NCBI GenBank assembly: GCA_964016105.1
Contig: CAXHEX010000010.1
Location: 62,001-126,000, forward strand
From: Ketobacter sp964016105
GTDB taxonomy: Bacteria; Pseudomonadota; Gammaproteobacteria; Pseudomonadales; Ketobacteraceae
Reading direction: 5' to 3'
Length of the DNA stretch: 64,000 nucleotides
Below the pieces are notes generated by a model. That model was not told the DNA's origin. It saw only the letters and a list, made by a program, of their open reading frames with translations, and did no database searches. Numbering within the stretch: position 1 is the first letter of the stretch; the number at the start of each line of letters is the position of its first letter. Both the position numbers and the translations under genes were made by a program. Below are positions 24,550 through 33,124 of this stretch, piece by piece.

Positions 24550-25188
24550 TTAGCTACTATTCTTAACTGCCTCAGACAACTGATCAATCAGTTTCTGAAT
24601 GGCAGCGTGTTTCATCTTCATGGATGCTTTGTTAACGATCATGCGAGAGCTAATAGTGGCAATCAGCTCCGTGGGCTCAAGCCCATTGGCACGCAATGTA
24701 TTTCCGGTATCCACAATATCCACAATGCGATCGGCCAACCCCACTAGAGGCGCCAATTCCATGGACCCGTAGAGCTTGATGATCTCCACTTGCTCGCCCT
24801 TCTCGGCGTAATAGCCCTTTGTGATATTGACGAATTTAGTGGCCACTCGCAGTCGCCCAGAAACAGGAGCCGCGTCGGTCTTGGCCGCCACCATCAACTT
24901 GCAGCGGGAAATATTCAGATCCAAGGGTTCATAAACCCCCCGGGCACCATGCTCCATCAACACATCTTTACCCGCCACACCAATATCAGCGGCACCATGC
25001 TCCACGAAAGTAGGAACATCAGTAGCTCGAATGATAATGATTTCCACGTTGGGATCCGTGGTGGGAAAAATCAATTTGCGGCTCTTGGAAGGTTCTTCAA
25101 GCAACTCAATGTTGGCCGTTTTCAATAACGGTAAGGTTTCGTCCAGTATGCGGCCCTTAGAGAGGGCTATTCGAATCGTCGCGCTCAT
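24550..25188 (-). CDS. hisG: ATP phosphoribosyltransferase catalytic subunit, short form
   Basis: HisG condenses ATP with PRPP, the first step of histidine synthesis. The 212-residue protein is the short form (HisG_S), lacking the C-terminal regulatory domain, so it should need a HisZ partner encoded elsewhere. Motifs include RIALSKGRILDETLPLL, GAADIGVAGKDVLMEHG and the PRPP-binding VDIVDTGNTLRANGL. I chose the ATG at 25188, 8 nt after AGAAG. An ATG and a GTG lie 6 and 9 nt upstream, but both are too close to that site. It follows murA and precedes hisD. Confidence 0.95.
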   Translation of the reverse strand: MSATIRIALSKGRILDETLPLLKTANIELLEEPSKSRKLIFPTTDPNVEIIIIRATDVPTFVEHGAADIGVAGKDVLMEHGARGVYEPLDLNISRCKLMVAAKTDAAPVSGRLRVATKFVNITKGYYAEKGEQVEIIKLYGSMELAPLVGLADRIVDIVDTGNTLRANGLEPTELIATISSRMIVNKASMKMKHAAIQKLIDQLSEAVKNSS

Positions 25189-25199
25189 GTTCATCACTT

Positions 25200-26462
25200 C
25201 TAAGATGGAATGCGGTGTATGGTAGCACCCAACATTTGCAATTTTTCTTCAATACATTCGTAACCGCGATCTATGTGGTAAATACGATCCACCAGGGTAT
25301 CACCACCGGCCACCAGTCCCGCCAACACCAACCCGGCAGAGGCACGCAGATCCGTGGCCATTACCGGCGCACCGGTAAGCTTCTCAACCCCCTTAATGAT
25401 CGCCGTATTACCTTCCAGGGTTATATCCGCTCCCATGCGGTTGAGTTCCGATACATGCATAAAGCGGTTTTCGAAAATGGTTTCGATGATGGCGCTGCTG
25501 CCTTCTGCCACCGCGTTTAATGCGGTGAACTGGGCTTGCATATCCGTGGGAAACGCCGGATGGGGAGCCGTACGAATGTTCACAGCTTTCGGGCGATTGC
25601 CTTTCATGTCCAACTCGATCCAATCATCTCCCACGCTGAGGTGGGCACCCGCCTCTTCCAGTTTCACCAATACGGCGTCCAGCATTTTAGGTTGCGTCTG
25701 CTTAACCTTCACCCGGCCTCGACTGATAGCCCCCGCCACCAGATAGGTACCGGTCTCAATGCGATCGGGTATGACATTATATTGACAGCCTTTAAGGCTT
25801 TCCACGCCATTGATAACAATGGTATCGGTTCCCGCGCCCTGAACGTCACCGCCCATGGCATTGATGCAGTTTGCCAAATCCAACACTTCGGGCTCTCGGG
25901 CCGCGTTTTCCAGAATGGTTTGGCCATTGGCCAGGGCCGCTGCCATCATCAGGTTTTCCGTACCGGTTACCGTAATGGTGTCTAAAACGATTCTCGCTCC
26001 CTTGAGTCTACCGTTGGTGTGAGCGTGGATATAACCCGCCTCCACCTGAATTTTGGCACCCATGGCCTCCAAACCATGAATATGCAAATCCACCGGCCGG
26101 CTACCTATGGCACAGCCACCGGGCAAAGACACGTGAGCTTCACCAAAATGGGCCAGCATGGGCCCTAACACCAAAATAGAAGCCCGCATGGTTTTCACCA
26201 AAGCATAGGGTGCTTCCATGTGTTTAATGGTATTGGCCTTAATCTCCACATTAAGCTTATCGTCAATGACCAGCTCAACACCCATCTGACCCAACAACTC
26301 AATCATGGTGGTAATGTCTTGCAGATGAGGCAGGTTGCATACGGTCATGGTCTCGTCGCACAGCAAGGTGGCAGCTAACACCGGTAACGCAGCATTTTTT
26401 GAACCGGAAATGCGGATTTCCCCGTCGAGACGAGCGCCCCCGGTAATTATCAATTTATCCAT
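25200..26462 (-). CDS. murA: UDP-N-acetylglucosamine 1-carboxyvinyltransferase
   Basis: MurA transfers enolpyruvate from PEP to UDP-GlcNAc, the committed step of peptidoglycan synthesis. The 420-residue protein has the N-terminal signature GARLDGEIRISGSKNAALPVLAA, the flexible-loop catalytic cysteine in PGGCAIGSRPVDLHIHGLEAMGA near residue 116 (a Cys enzyme, hence of the fosfomycin-sensitive type), and the C-terminal DLRASAGLVLAGLVA. It lies between ibaG and hisG, the same order as Pseudomonas. ATG at 26462. Confidence 0.97.
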   Translation of the reverse strand: MDKLIITGGARLDGEIRISGSKNAALPVLAATLLCDETMTVCNLPHLQDITTMIELLGQMGVELVIDDKLNVEIKANTIKHMEAPYALVKTMRASILVLGPMLAHFGEAHVSLPGGCAIGSRPVDLHIHGLEAMGAKIQVEAGYIHAHTNGRLKGARIVLDTITVTGTENLMMAAALANGQTILENAAREPEVLDLANCINAMGGDVQGAGTDTIVINGVESLKGCQYNVIPDRIETGTYLVAGAISRGRVKVKQTQPKMLDAVLVKLEEAGAHLSVGDDWIELDMKGNRPKAVNIRTAPHPAFPTDMQAQFTALNAVAEGSSAIIETIFENRFMHVSELNRMGADITLEGNTAIIKGVEKLTGAPVMATDLRASAGLVLAGLVAGGDTLVDRIYHIDRGYECIEEKLQMLGATIHRIPS

Positions 26463-26480
26463 TTTTGCGCCCCACTGAGA

Positions 26481-26744
26481 CTAGAAACCAGGAAATCCCA
26501 GCTTTTTTTGAGTATCCCATTCGCTGGGAGTGTAGGTTTGCATGGTGACAGCGTGCAAATCACCGCTGGAAATCAAATCATTGAGGCAGCCATAGACCAG
26601 CTGCTGCTTTTTAACCGAGCGCATGCCCTCGAAGGCCTGGGCCGCAACCGCCAACAGGCATTTATTGCCCTCAAGCCGAACCATAACTTGAGCACCTTCA
26701 ATGCCCGACTCTATTTTTCGTTGAATATCTTCAACCGTTACCAT
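26481..26744 (-). CDS. ibaG: BolA-family protein IbaG (YrbA)
   Basis: IbaG is a small BolA-type protein, part of iron-sulfur/glutaredoxin networks and linked to acid stress. The 87-residue product has the BolA fold signature: an N-terminal helix (VEDIQRKIESGIEGAQVMV), GNKCLLAVAAQAFEGM, the basic KKQQLVYGCLND segment, and HAVTMQTYTPSEW. It starts at the ATG at 26744; a TTG five codons upstream is unlikely. It sits between mlaB and murA, as usual. Confidence 0.92.
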   Translation of the reverse strand: MVTVEDIQRKIESGIEGAQVMVRLEGNKCLLAVAAQAFEGMRSVKKQQLVYGCLNDLISSGDLHAVTMQTYTPSEWDTQKKLGFPGF

Positions 26745-26838
26745 GTGTTTTAAATCCAAATTCGCGACAAAGGGGCGCTATTGTAAACAAATTTAGCGCC
26801 AAAAGCAGGCCAAGTGCCACACACGCCTATGGATGCAC

Positions 26839-27165
26839 CTAATTGGAAAAGGGGATCACCTGTTCCAATGAACTCACTCGGCTCACATCCATCATACCAT
26901 CCGGTGCATTTACAAACCTCATGGATTTACCCAGTACCTGGGCCATTCGGAGCCAACACATCAGTACCGACAAGCCCACGCTACCCACCCGGCTTACCTG
27001 GGACAGGTCCACAGTGATCTCGTTGTGCATACCAGAAAGCAGCTTTTGGCCTTCAGAACGCAATTCATTTGCGGTAGCAAACACCATATCACCACTAATG
27101 GCCAATTCAGCGTCGCTCACCCGAACCACACTGCAACGGGGCAAAGAAGACACATTAGAAGTCAT
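26839..27165 (-). CDS. mlaB: Phospholipid transport protein MlaB (STAS domain)
   Basis: MlaB is the cytoplasmic STAS-domain subunit that stabilises the MlaFEDB inner-membrane complex. The 108-residue protein carries a single STAS fold: a first strand around AELAISGDMVFATANEL, the signature DLSQVSRVGSVGLSVLMCWLRMA (near residues 53-75), then FVNAPDGMMDVSRVSSLEQVIPF. Its start (ATG 27165, or another ATG two codons earlier) overlaps the 3' end of mlaD, leaving no room for mlaC between them. Confidence 0.9.
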   Translation of the reverse strand: MTSNVSSLPRCSVVRVSDAELAISGDMVFATANELRSEGQKLLSGMHNEITVDLSQVSRVGSVGLSVLMCWLRMAQVLGKSMRFVNAPDGMMDVSRVSSLEQVIPFSN

Positions 27166-27631
27166 CGTCATCGCCACCGGAAACCTTACCCACCAGGAAT
27201 TTGGCAATAAGATCTTCTAGCACCATGGCGGATTGGGTGGAGTAGATTTCGCTGCCGTCTTTCAAGTTATCCAGTTCCGCTCCCACCGACAGGCCAATGT
27301 ATTTCTCCCCAAGAACGCCCGCCGTTAATATGGAAGCGCTGGTATCAGAAGAGAGATTATTCACGTCATTATTGATGGCCATTTCCACCACACCCACAAA
27401 ATCTTCGCGGTCCAGATAGATTTTGGTCACTCGGCCAATGGTAACCCCCGCCATGGTGACCTTAGCCCTGGGACTAAGGCCGCCAATATTCTCAAATTTA
27501 GCGTATACCTGGTAAGTCTCTTCATTACCCTGTAGCGATAAGCCACTCACCCGCAATGCCAGGAACACCAACGCCAGTATGCCAGCAATCAAAAAAGCGC
27601 CCACAGACAGTTCTAAAGTACGCACACGCAT
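27155..27631 (-). CDS. mlaD: Phospholipid transport protein MlaD (MCE domain)
   Basis: MlaD is the periplasmic MCE ring protein of the MlaFEDB lipid transporter. The 158-residue product has an N-terminal membrane anchor (LELSVGAFLIAGILALVFLALRV) and one MCE domain (VYAKFENIGGLSPRAKVTMAGVTIGRV to about residue 120), followed by the helix QSAMVLEDLIAKFLVG and a short acidic end GGDDDDF. The C-terminal tail is shorter than the E. coli protein (183 residues). The ATG at 27631 has GGAGA upstream and lies just after the mlaE stop. mlaC does not follow. Confidence 0.93.
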   Translation of the reverse strand: MRVRTLELSVGAFLIAGILALVFLALRVSGLSLQGNEETYQVYAKFENIGGLSPRAKVTMAGVTIGRVTKIYLDREDFVGVVEMAINNDVNNLSSDTSASILTAGVLGEKYIGLSVGAELDNLKDGSEIYSTQSAMVLEDLIAKFLVGKVSGGDDDDF

Positions 27632-27632
27632 C

Positions 27633-28415
27633 TTACAGTTCTCCAAACATTACGGCGGTTAATATAAAGTCCAGGCCCAGCACCGACAAGGATGCGTAAA
27701 CCACGGTACGAGTGGTAGCCCGGCTGATCCCTTCTGAAGTGGGAATGGTATCGTAACCCTGGAATACCGCTATCCAGGTAACCACGATTCCGAAGACAAT
27801 GCTCTTCACCACACCATTCATCACGTCGGCTCCCCACTCAACGCTACCCTGCATATTGGCCCAAAATGAGCCACCATCCACACCCAACCATTTGACCCCC
27901 ACCAAGTAGGCGCCCAAGACACCAACACTGGAAAAGATAATGGCTAAAGTGGGCATACAAATAAAACCGGCCCAGAAGCGAGGCGAAATAATGCGTCTGA
28001 GGGGGTCAACCCCAATCATCTCCATGCTGGCCAACTGTTCCGTGGCTTTCATTAAGCCAATTTCCGCAGTCAAAGCCGAACCCGCTCGACCAGCAAATAA
28101 CAGTGCGGTCACCACCGGCCCAAGCTCCCGCAACAAGGTCAGCGCGGTCATCTGCCCCAAAGCCTGCTCGCTGCCGTAGCGATTAAGAATATTGTAGCCC
28201 TGCAACGCCAGAACCATGCCGATAAACAGGCCAGACACCACAATAATGACCAATGAGAGCACACCGATGGAATAAATTTGCTTCACCAACAACGGAAAAT
28301 TGGTGCGTAAATTAGGCGGAGCCCAAAGGGCATTGAACAAGAACAAGCCCGAACGACCAATGGTTTGAATCATTGATAAAGCCGCACTACCCAGCCGCAC
28401 AACAGAATTGATCAA
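27633..28415 (-). CDS. mlaE: Phospholipid transport permease MlaE
   Basis: MlaE is the integral-membrane permease of the Mla system, handling phospholipids at the inner membrane. At 260 residues it is the same length as E. coli MlaE, with several hydrophobic helices and the family core LLRELGPVVTALLFAGRAGSALTAEIGLMKATEQ, DPLRRIISPRFWAG and GISRATTRTVVYASL. The start is a TTG (28415) overlapping the mlaF stop as TTGA, with GGGG upstream. No in-frame ATG gives a full-length N-terminus, so I accept the TTG. Confidence 0.94.
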   Translation of the reverse strand: MINSVVRLGSAALSMIQTIGRSGLFLFNALWAPPNLRTNFPLLVKQIYSIGVLSLVIIVVSGLFIGMVLALQGYNILNRYGSEQALGQMTALTLLRELGPVVTALLFAGRAGSALTAEIGLMKATEQLASMEMIGVDPLRRIISPRFWAGFICMPTLAIIFSSVGVLGAYLVGVKWLGVDGGSFWANMQGSVEWGADVMNGVVKSIVFGIVVTWIAVFQGYDTIPTSEGISRATTRTVVYASLSVLGLDFILTAVMFGEL

Positions 28416-29227
28416 GAAATGTTACCCCGCAAGAAGTCCGCACTGATATCGGTCGCAGGAAAATGGAAAGGAACTGGCCCGTCAGGAAGCCCCTGCATAA
28501 ATTGACGCACCCTGGGCAAATCCGAGTGCAGCACGTCATCAGCCCGCCCCTGCCCTATGACCACCCCATCGGCAATAACATAGATATAGTCTGCAATACT
28601 GGCCGTCTCCTGCACATCGTGGGACACCACTATACTGGTATGCCCCAAAGCATCATTTAGCAAACGGATAAGTTGCACCACCACGCCCATTGCCATGGGG
28701 TCTTGCCCAGCAAAAGGCTCATCGTACATAACCAGATCTGGATCCAGGGCAATAGCCCGGGCCAATGCCGCCCGTCGAGCCATGCCACCGGATAACTCGC
28801 TGGGCATCAAATCACGAGCCCCCCGTAAACCCACCGCCTGAAGTTTCATCAGCACCAGGTCACGGATCATATCTTCGGGAAGGTCCGTGTGCACCCGCAG
28901 AGGGAACGCCACATTTTCAAATACCGAAAGGTCGGTGAACAAAGCACCGCTCTGGAACAGCATGCCCATTTTGCTGCGCACCTCAAACAAGTCTTTGCGG
29001 CCGAGCTTTGGAATGTCGTGTCCGTTTACTAAAATAGAACCGGAATCCGGTTTCAACTGACCACCGATCAAGCGCAGCAAGGTGGTCTTTCCGGTGCCAC
29101 TTGGCCCCATTATGGCCGTCACCTTACCCTTGGGAATGACTAAACTGACATTATCATAGATCACCCGCGTGCCGCGGCTGAAAGACATATCACTTACTTC
29201 AACATAGTTTTCTGGCTGGGAAGACAT
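28412..29227 (-). CDS. mlaF: Phospholipid transport ATPase MlaF
   Basis: MlaF is the ABC ATPase that powers the MlaFEDB complex. The 271-residue protein has Walker A GPSGTGKTTLLR, the Q-loop (MLFQSGALFTDLSVFENVAFPLR), the ABC signature LSGGMARRAALARA, Walker B DLVMYDEPFAGQDP and a switch histidine in IVVSHDVQE. I start at the ATG at 29227 (MSSQPENYVEVSDMSFSRG), preceded by GAAGGG. The frame stays open for another 50 codons upstream, but those lack conservation-type sequence and overlap the likely promoter. Confidence 0.95.
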   Translation of the reverse strand: MSSQPENYVEVSDMSFSRGTRVIYDNVSLVIPKGKVTAIMGPSGTGKTTLLRLIGGQLKPDSGSILVNGHDIPKLGRKDLFEVRSKMGMLFQSGALFTDLSVFENVAFPLRVHTDLPEDMIRDLVLMKLQAVGLRGARDLMPSELSGGMARRAALARAIALDPDLVMYDEPFAGQDPMAMGVVVQLIRLLNDALGHTSIVVSHDVQETASIADYIYVIADGVVIGQGRADDVLHSDLPRVRQFMQGLPDGPVPFHFPATDISADFLRGNIS

Positions 29228-29329
29228 CGAGGCCCTTCTTATGCCTAGGGTTAAACTGACCACGTCATTATTCGACCATGCTGGCTGAAATAATATCCGT
29301 AGCATAGCTGGTGCTAAACCAAGTGCCGC

Positions 29330-29338
29330 ACTATAGCA
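29330..29338 (-). promoter_or_regulatory. Possible extended -10 promoter for the mla operon
   Basis: Minus strand TGCTATAGT (extended -10 TGN followed by TATAGT), about 100 bp before the mlaF ATG. The -35 candidate at 17 bp (TTTTCC) is weak, as is common when the extended -10 is present. Confidence 0.4.
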
Positions 29339-29434
29339 TCTTGCTTTGGAAAGGAAAAACACCAACGCCCCTTGCATGGCGTACGGTTTCTCATTACATT
29401 GCGGTGCCTATTCTACCCCGAGGGTACGTTACTC

Positions 29435-30397
29435 ATGTTACTTGCTTTAGCCGCCATTGTAGTGGGCTTGATTTTGCTGGTGTGGAGTTCAGATAAGTTC
29501 GTTGATGGCGCCGTGGGCTTGGCAGAAGGGTTTGGCATGTCCAAGGCCATGATTGGGCTCACCATTGTGGCTTTAGGCACCTCTGCTCCAGAAATCGTGG
29601 TATCTATAATGGCCGCCCTGTCCAACTCCCCGGCCCTGGCCCTGGGCAACGCGGTGGGATCAAATATCGCCAACATAGGGCTGGTGCTGGGTATCACCGC
29701 CCTGATAGCTGCGCTTCCGGTTAAACCGGGCTTGCTGCGGCAAGACCTTCCGGCACTGATTGCAGTGACCTTCAGCGTCGGCTTCCTTCTCAGCGACCTG
29801 GTGCTGGACCGCAACGACGGATTCGCCATGCTGGCCCTTCTGGTACTGCTTATGTACCTCATGTTCCGCTATAAAAAAGAACATTCTGAAGAGTTGATTG
29901 AGCATGCCACCGAAGAGGACATTCCTGACCACGAGCTAAAAAGTTCTATTTTCTGGTTTATCGTGGGGACTTTGGTGCTAATCGGCTCTTCTCGCTTACT
30001 GGTATGGGGGGCGATCGATATAGCCAGGGCTTTGGACGTGAGCGAAATAGTCATTGGGCTCACCATCGTAGCCATTGGCACCAGCCTGCCGGAACTGGCA
30101 GCGTCAGTGGCCAGCGCCCTACGCAAACACCACGACATCGCCCTGGGCAATATTGTTGGCTCCAACATTCTCAATCTAATAGCCGTTCTCTCTGCCGCCG
30201 CCGTGATCTCCCCCATACAGGCCGATCAAGAAACCTTTGCCCGCGACTACGGCAGCATGACAGCCATCACTTTATTGCTCGCGGTTTTCATACTCTACCC
30301 CCGAAAAAACCGGCAGCTATCTAAATTTGAAGGCAGCTCCCTATTGCTGTGTTACATTGCCTACTTAGGCTATCTTTACTGGCAAACCATAGGCTAG
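29435..30397 (+). CDS. yrbG: Calcium/sodium antiporter, CaCA family (YrbG)
   Basis: A membrane cation/Ca2+ exchanger of the K+-independent bacterial CaCA group. The 320-residue protein has about ten hydrophobic helices arranged as two inverted repeats. Each repeat carries the alpha motif: GLTIVALGTSAPEIVVS with GNAVGSNIAN in the first half, and GLTIVAIGTSLPELAAS with GNIVGSNILN in the second. A hydrophilic loop (about 150-190) separates them. The ATG at 29435 has GAGGG about 10 nt upstream. It diverges from mlaF and precedes kdsD, as in E. coli. Confidence 0.93.
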   Translation: MLLALAAIVVGLILLVWSSDKFVDGAVGLAEGFGMSKAMIGLTIVALGTSAPEIVVSIMAALSNSPALALGNAVGSNIANIGLVLGITALIAALPVKPGLLRQDLPALIAVTFSVGFLLSDLVLDRNDGFAMLALLVLLMYLMFRYKKEHSEELIEHATEEDIPDHELKSSIFWFIVGTLVLIGSSRLLVWGAIDIARALDVSEIVIGLTIVAIGTSLPELAASVASALRKHHDIALGNIVGSNILNLIAVLSAAAVISPIQADQETFARDYGSMTAITLLLAVFILYPRKNRQLSKFEGSSLLLCYIAYLGYLYWQTIG

Positions 30398-30416
30398 CAA
30401 CAAAACCTAAACTATA

Positions 30417-30436
30417 GGTTAACCCATCAGTTAACC
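30417..30436. repeat. Short inverted repeat upstream of kdsD
   Basis: GGTTAAC, a 6-nt spacer, GTTAACC: a perfect 7-bp inverted repeat ending 21 bp before the kdsD ATG, next to its ribosome site (GGAGA). It could be an operator or a weak hairpin in the leader. No T-tract follows, so it is not an intrinsic terminator. Confidence 0.4.
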
Positions 30437-30457
30437 CCCATTTGGAGACCTTGATTA

Positions 30458-31441
30458 ATGAGTAAGCATGGCAATCACTTGGATTTCATTGAATCTGGAA
30501 AACGGGTGATTGATATCGAAACCGCAGCTACCCAAGCCCTCAAGGACAGAATTGACCACAATTTTGAAAAGGCCTGCCAAATCATCTTGAATTGCCAAGG
30601 CCGGGTAATTGTCACTGGTATGGGTAAATCAGGGCACATTGGAAACAAGATTGCGGCCACCCTGGCCAGCACCGGCACCCCCTCGTTTTTTGTTCACCCC
30701 GGGGAAGCGAGCCATGGCGACCTGGGCATGATCACCGGTGAAGACGTGGTGATTGGCATTTCCAATTCTGGCAAAACTGATGAAGTGCTCAGCATTGTGC
30801 CCCTAATTAAGCGCAAAGGGGCGCCACTCATCAGTATGGCGGGCGATCACAACAGCCCACTGGCAACACAGGCTGATGTACATCTGGATATCAGCGTTAA
30901 AGAGGAAGCTTGCTCCCTGGGGCTGGCGCCCACTTCCAGCACCACGGCCACACTGGTCATGGGCGATGCCCTGGCGGTTGCTCTGCTGGAAGCCCGTGGC
31001 TTTACTGCTGATGATTTTGCCCTATCCCACCCCGGCGGCAGCTTGGGGCGGCGATTATTGCTGCTGGTGGAAACCATCATGCATACTGGTGAAGCGGTGC
31101 CCCTGGTAGAACAAGGGGTTACCGTGAGTCGAGCTTTGTTGGAAATGAGCAGCAAAGGCTTGGGTATGACGGGTATCACCAATCAACAGGGAGAGCTTGT
31201 GGGCATCTTCACGGACGGTGACTTGAGACGCATGCTCGATCAAGGCATGAATATACAATCCACTTTGATAGAGGACGTCATGTCCAAAAAACCCAAAACC
31301 GTGCAACCCCAAATCCTGGCAGTGGAAGCGCTAAACTTAATGGACAAAAATAAAATTACCGCGGTGATGGTAACGGACCAATCCGGTGCGCCAGTGGGGG
31401 CATTAAACATGCACGACTTACTGCGCGCAGGCGTGGTTTAG
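30458..31441 (+). CDS. kdsD: D-arabinose 5-phosphate isomerase
   Basis: KdsD interconverts ribulose 5-phosphate and arabinose 5-phosphate, the first step of Kdo synthesis for LPS. The 327-residue cytoplasmic enzyme has a SIS domain (VTGMGKSGHIGNKIAATLASTG near 50-70, GISNSGKTDEVL near 105-120, and SLGLAPTSSTTATLVMGDALA) followed by two CBS domains (METIMHTGEAVPLV and IEDVMSKKPKTV). TTTGGAGACC stands before the ATG. It begins the kdsD-kdsC-lptC-lptA-lptB run. Confidence 0.96.
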   Translation: MSKHGNHLDFIESGKRVIDIETAATQALKDRIDHNFEKACQIILNCQGRVIVTGMGKSGHIGNKIAATLASTGTPSFFVHPGEASHGDLGMITGEDVVIGISNSGKTDEVLSIVPLIKRKGAPLISMAGDHNSPLATQADVHLDISVKEEACSLGLAPTSSTTATLVMGDALAVALLEARGFTADDFALSHPGGSLGRRLLLLVETIMHTGEAVPLVEQGVTVSRALLEMSSKGLGMTGITNQQGELVGIFTDGDLRRMLDQGMNIQSTLIEDVMSKKPKTVQPQILAVEALNLMDKNKITAVMVTDQSGAPVGALNMHDLLRAGVV

Positions 31442-31453
31442 AGGCCAATTAGT

Positions 31454-31987
31454 ATGCTGACAAAAGAACAAGCTGACAAAGCCAAGGCCATCAAACTGGT
31501 GGCATTCGACATTGATGGAATTATGACCGACGGGCGACTTTATTTCAGCAGCCTGGGAGATGAAATTAAAGCCTTTAACGTCAAAGATGGTCTAGGCATA
31601 AAACTGCTAAGACAAACCGGAGTAGAAGTGGCCATTATCACAGGGCGCAATGCCGAGCTGGTAAACCGCCGGGCCAAAGATCTAAAAATTGAAAAGCTGG
31701 TACAGGGCCGGGAAGATAAAAAAGTGGCTCTGCAAGAACTGGTGGCCCGCACTGAACTAACCCCTGAACAGGTAGCCTACATGGGGGACGATCTGCCTGA
31801 CCTTCCCGCCATTCGCTATGCAGGGCTGGGAGTATCCGTCAGCGATGCCCTGCCCCTGGTTAAAGAGCACGCGGATATCATCACCCAAAGTAAGGGGGGA
31901 GATGGGGCGGTACGGGAGCTGTGCGAAATGATTATGGATGCCCAAGGCACCCTATCAAAAGCTATGGAGCCCTATCTAAGCGAATGA
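31454..31987 (+). CDS. kdsC: 3-deoxy-D-manno-octulosonate 8-phosphate phosphatase
   Basis: KdsC is a tetrameric C0-type HAD phosphatase that removes phosphate from Kdo 8-phosphate. The 177-residue protein has the HAD nucleophile motif AFDIDGIMTDG near residues 17-27, the conserved AFNVKDGLGIKLL, motif II IITGRNAELV, and motif III/IV in YMGDDLPDLPAI near 110-121. There is no cap domain, as expected. The stop overlaps the lptC start as ATGA. GAGG lies upstream of its ATG. Confidence 0.96.
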   Translation: MLTKEQADKAKAIKLVAFDIDGIMTDGRLYFSSLGDEIKAFNVKDGLGIKLLRQTGVEVAIITGRNAELVNRRAKDLKIEKLVQGREDKKVALQELVARTELTPEQVAYMGDDLPDLPAIRYAGLGVSVSDALPLVKEHADIITQSKGGDGAVRELCEMIMDAQGTLSKAMEPYLSE

Positions 31988-32556
31988 AACCCCGCCTCCA
32001 GCTTGTTGCAATCAGCCTGTTACTCGCGCTAGTTGTGGGAGGATTGTACGCCTACAACCTATGGGATCAGTGGTTTGATCCCAGTGGCCAGGCCGTTAGC
32101 CAACAGGACCAGCCCGACATGGTTGCTCGCTCAGTGCAACAAGTGAGCTACAATGATCGAGGTGAACGGCAATACCAGCTCATTGCAGAATCCATGGAAC
32201 AATTCCTGGCCCAAAATCATAATCTGATGATACAGCCCGATGTCACTTTCTATCGAGACCAAAAAGCCTCCTGGACCACCAGCTCCGCTGAAGCGGTATC
32301 CGATGGCAGTGGCGAAGAACTCCACCTCACAGGCAATGTACTGATACAACAGCGTGGAGTGGAGCAAGGCGCCACCCTGGAAACCGAGACCCTGTTGCTC
32401 TATCCTGAGCGGTCATTTGCCACAACGGACGATAAAGTCATCATTCGGCAACAAGGTATCTACATAGAAGCCAAGGGGCTTGAAGCTGACCTGAACAATA
32501 ACCGCCTAATACTCAAAAACAACGTTACCAGTATTTATGAGCCTGAAAATAGCTAA
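31984..32556 (+). CDS. lptC: LPS export protein LptC
   Basis: LptC is the bitopic inner-membrane protein that passes LPS from LptB2FG to LptA. The 190-residue product (E. coli 191) has one N-terminal membrane segment (LQLVAISLLLALVVGGLYAYNLW) and then a periplasmic OstA/beta-jellyroll domain with repeated hydrophobic-polar strands. It starts at the ATG at 31984 overlapping the kdsC stop, rather than further upstream where the frame stays open. Its 3' end overlaps lptA by 20 bp. Confidence 0.93.
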   Translation: MKPRLQLVAISLLLALVVGGLYAYNLWDQWFDPSGQAVSQQDQPDMVARSVQQVSYNDRGERQYQLIAESMEQFLAQNHNLMIQPDVTFYRDQKASWTTSSAEAVSDGSGEELHLTGNVLIQQRGVEQGATLETETLLLYPERSFATTDDKVIIRQQGIYIEAKGLEADLNNNRLILKNNVTSIYEPENS

Positions 32557-33124
32557 AACCCTCGGCCTCGCAATTGTGCCGTTACTGTTGCTGCAACCCG
32601 GCAAAGCTTTTTGTCTGGAAAGCGATCGTTATAAACCCCTAAAGATCATCTCTGATACCGCCCTCATTGACGAGCACGATGGCACCGCGGTTTATACCGG
32701 CAATGTAATACTCACCCAAGGCACCCTTAAAATCATCGCCGACAAGCTCAGCATCGCCACTGAAGACGGCAAAGTTGCCAAGGTCACCGCCAACGGGCAA
32801 CCGGCGTTGTTCTCGCAAATTCCAGAACCAGACCAATCTGAAGTCATTGCCAAAGCGAAGACCATCGATTACCTGGTACGTAAGCAGGTATTGGTACTGA
32901 AGCGGTCCGCCTCCATCGTCCAGGAAGACAACATTTTCCGTGGCGAAAAAATACTGTATGAAATTCAAAGCCAGCGCTTGCAGGCCCTGGGGCAAACTGA
33001 AAAACCAAAGCCTGGCGGCTTAAAAGGCCGGGTTGAGATGATTCTCCCTGCCGCTGCAGACCCTCTCCCCAAAGGCGTTAAAGCGGAAGACTTGGACACA
33101 GAAGACAACAACACCAATGAGTAA
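32537..33124 (+). CDS. lptA: LPS transport periplasmic bridge protein LptA
   Basis: LptA polymerises into the periplasmic bridge that carries LPS to the outer membrane. The 195-residue precursor has a signal peptide (hydrophobic LGLAIVPLLLLQPG, cleavage near residue 25) and an OstA beta-jellyroll domain with DTALIDEHDGTAVYTGNVILTQGTLKI, the strongest family signature. The C-terminal tail is acidic and probably disordered. It overlaps both lptC (20 bp) and lptB (8 bp), so the three are translationally coupled. Confidence 0.94.
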   Translation: MSLKIAKTLGLAIVPLLLLQPGKAFCLESDRYKPLKIISDTALIDEHDGTAVYTGNVILTQGTLKIIADKLSIATEDGKVAKVTANGQPALFSQIPEPDQSEVIAKAKTIDYLVRKQVLVLKRSASIVQEDNIFRGEKILYEIQSQRLQALGQTEKPKPGGLKGRVEMILPAAADPLPKGVKAEDLDTEDNNTNE

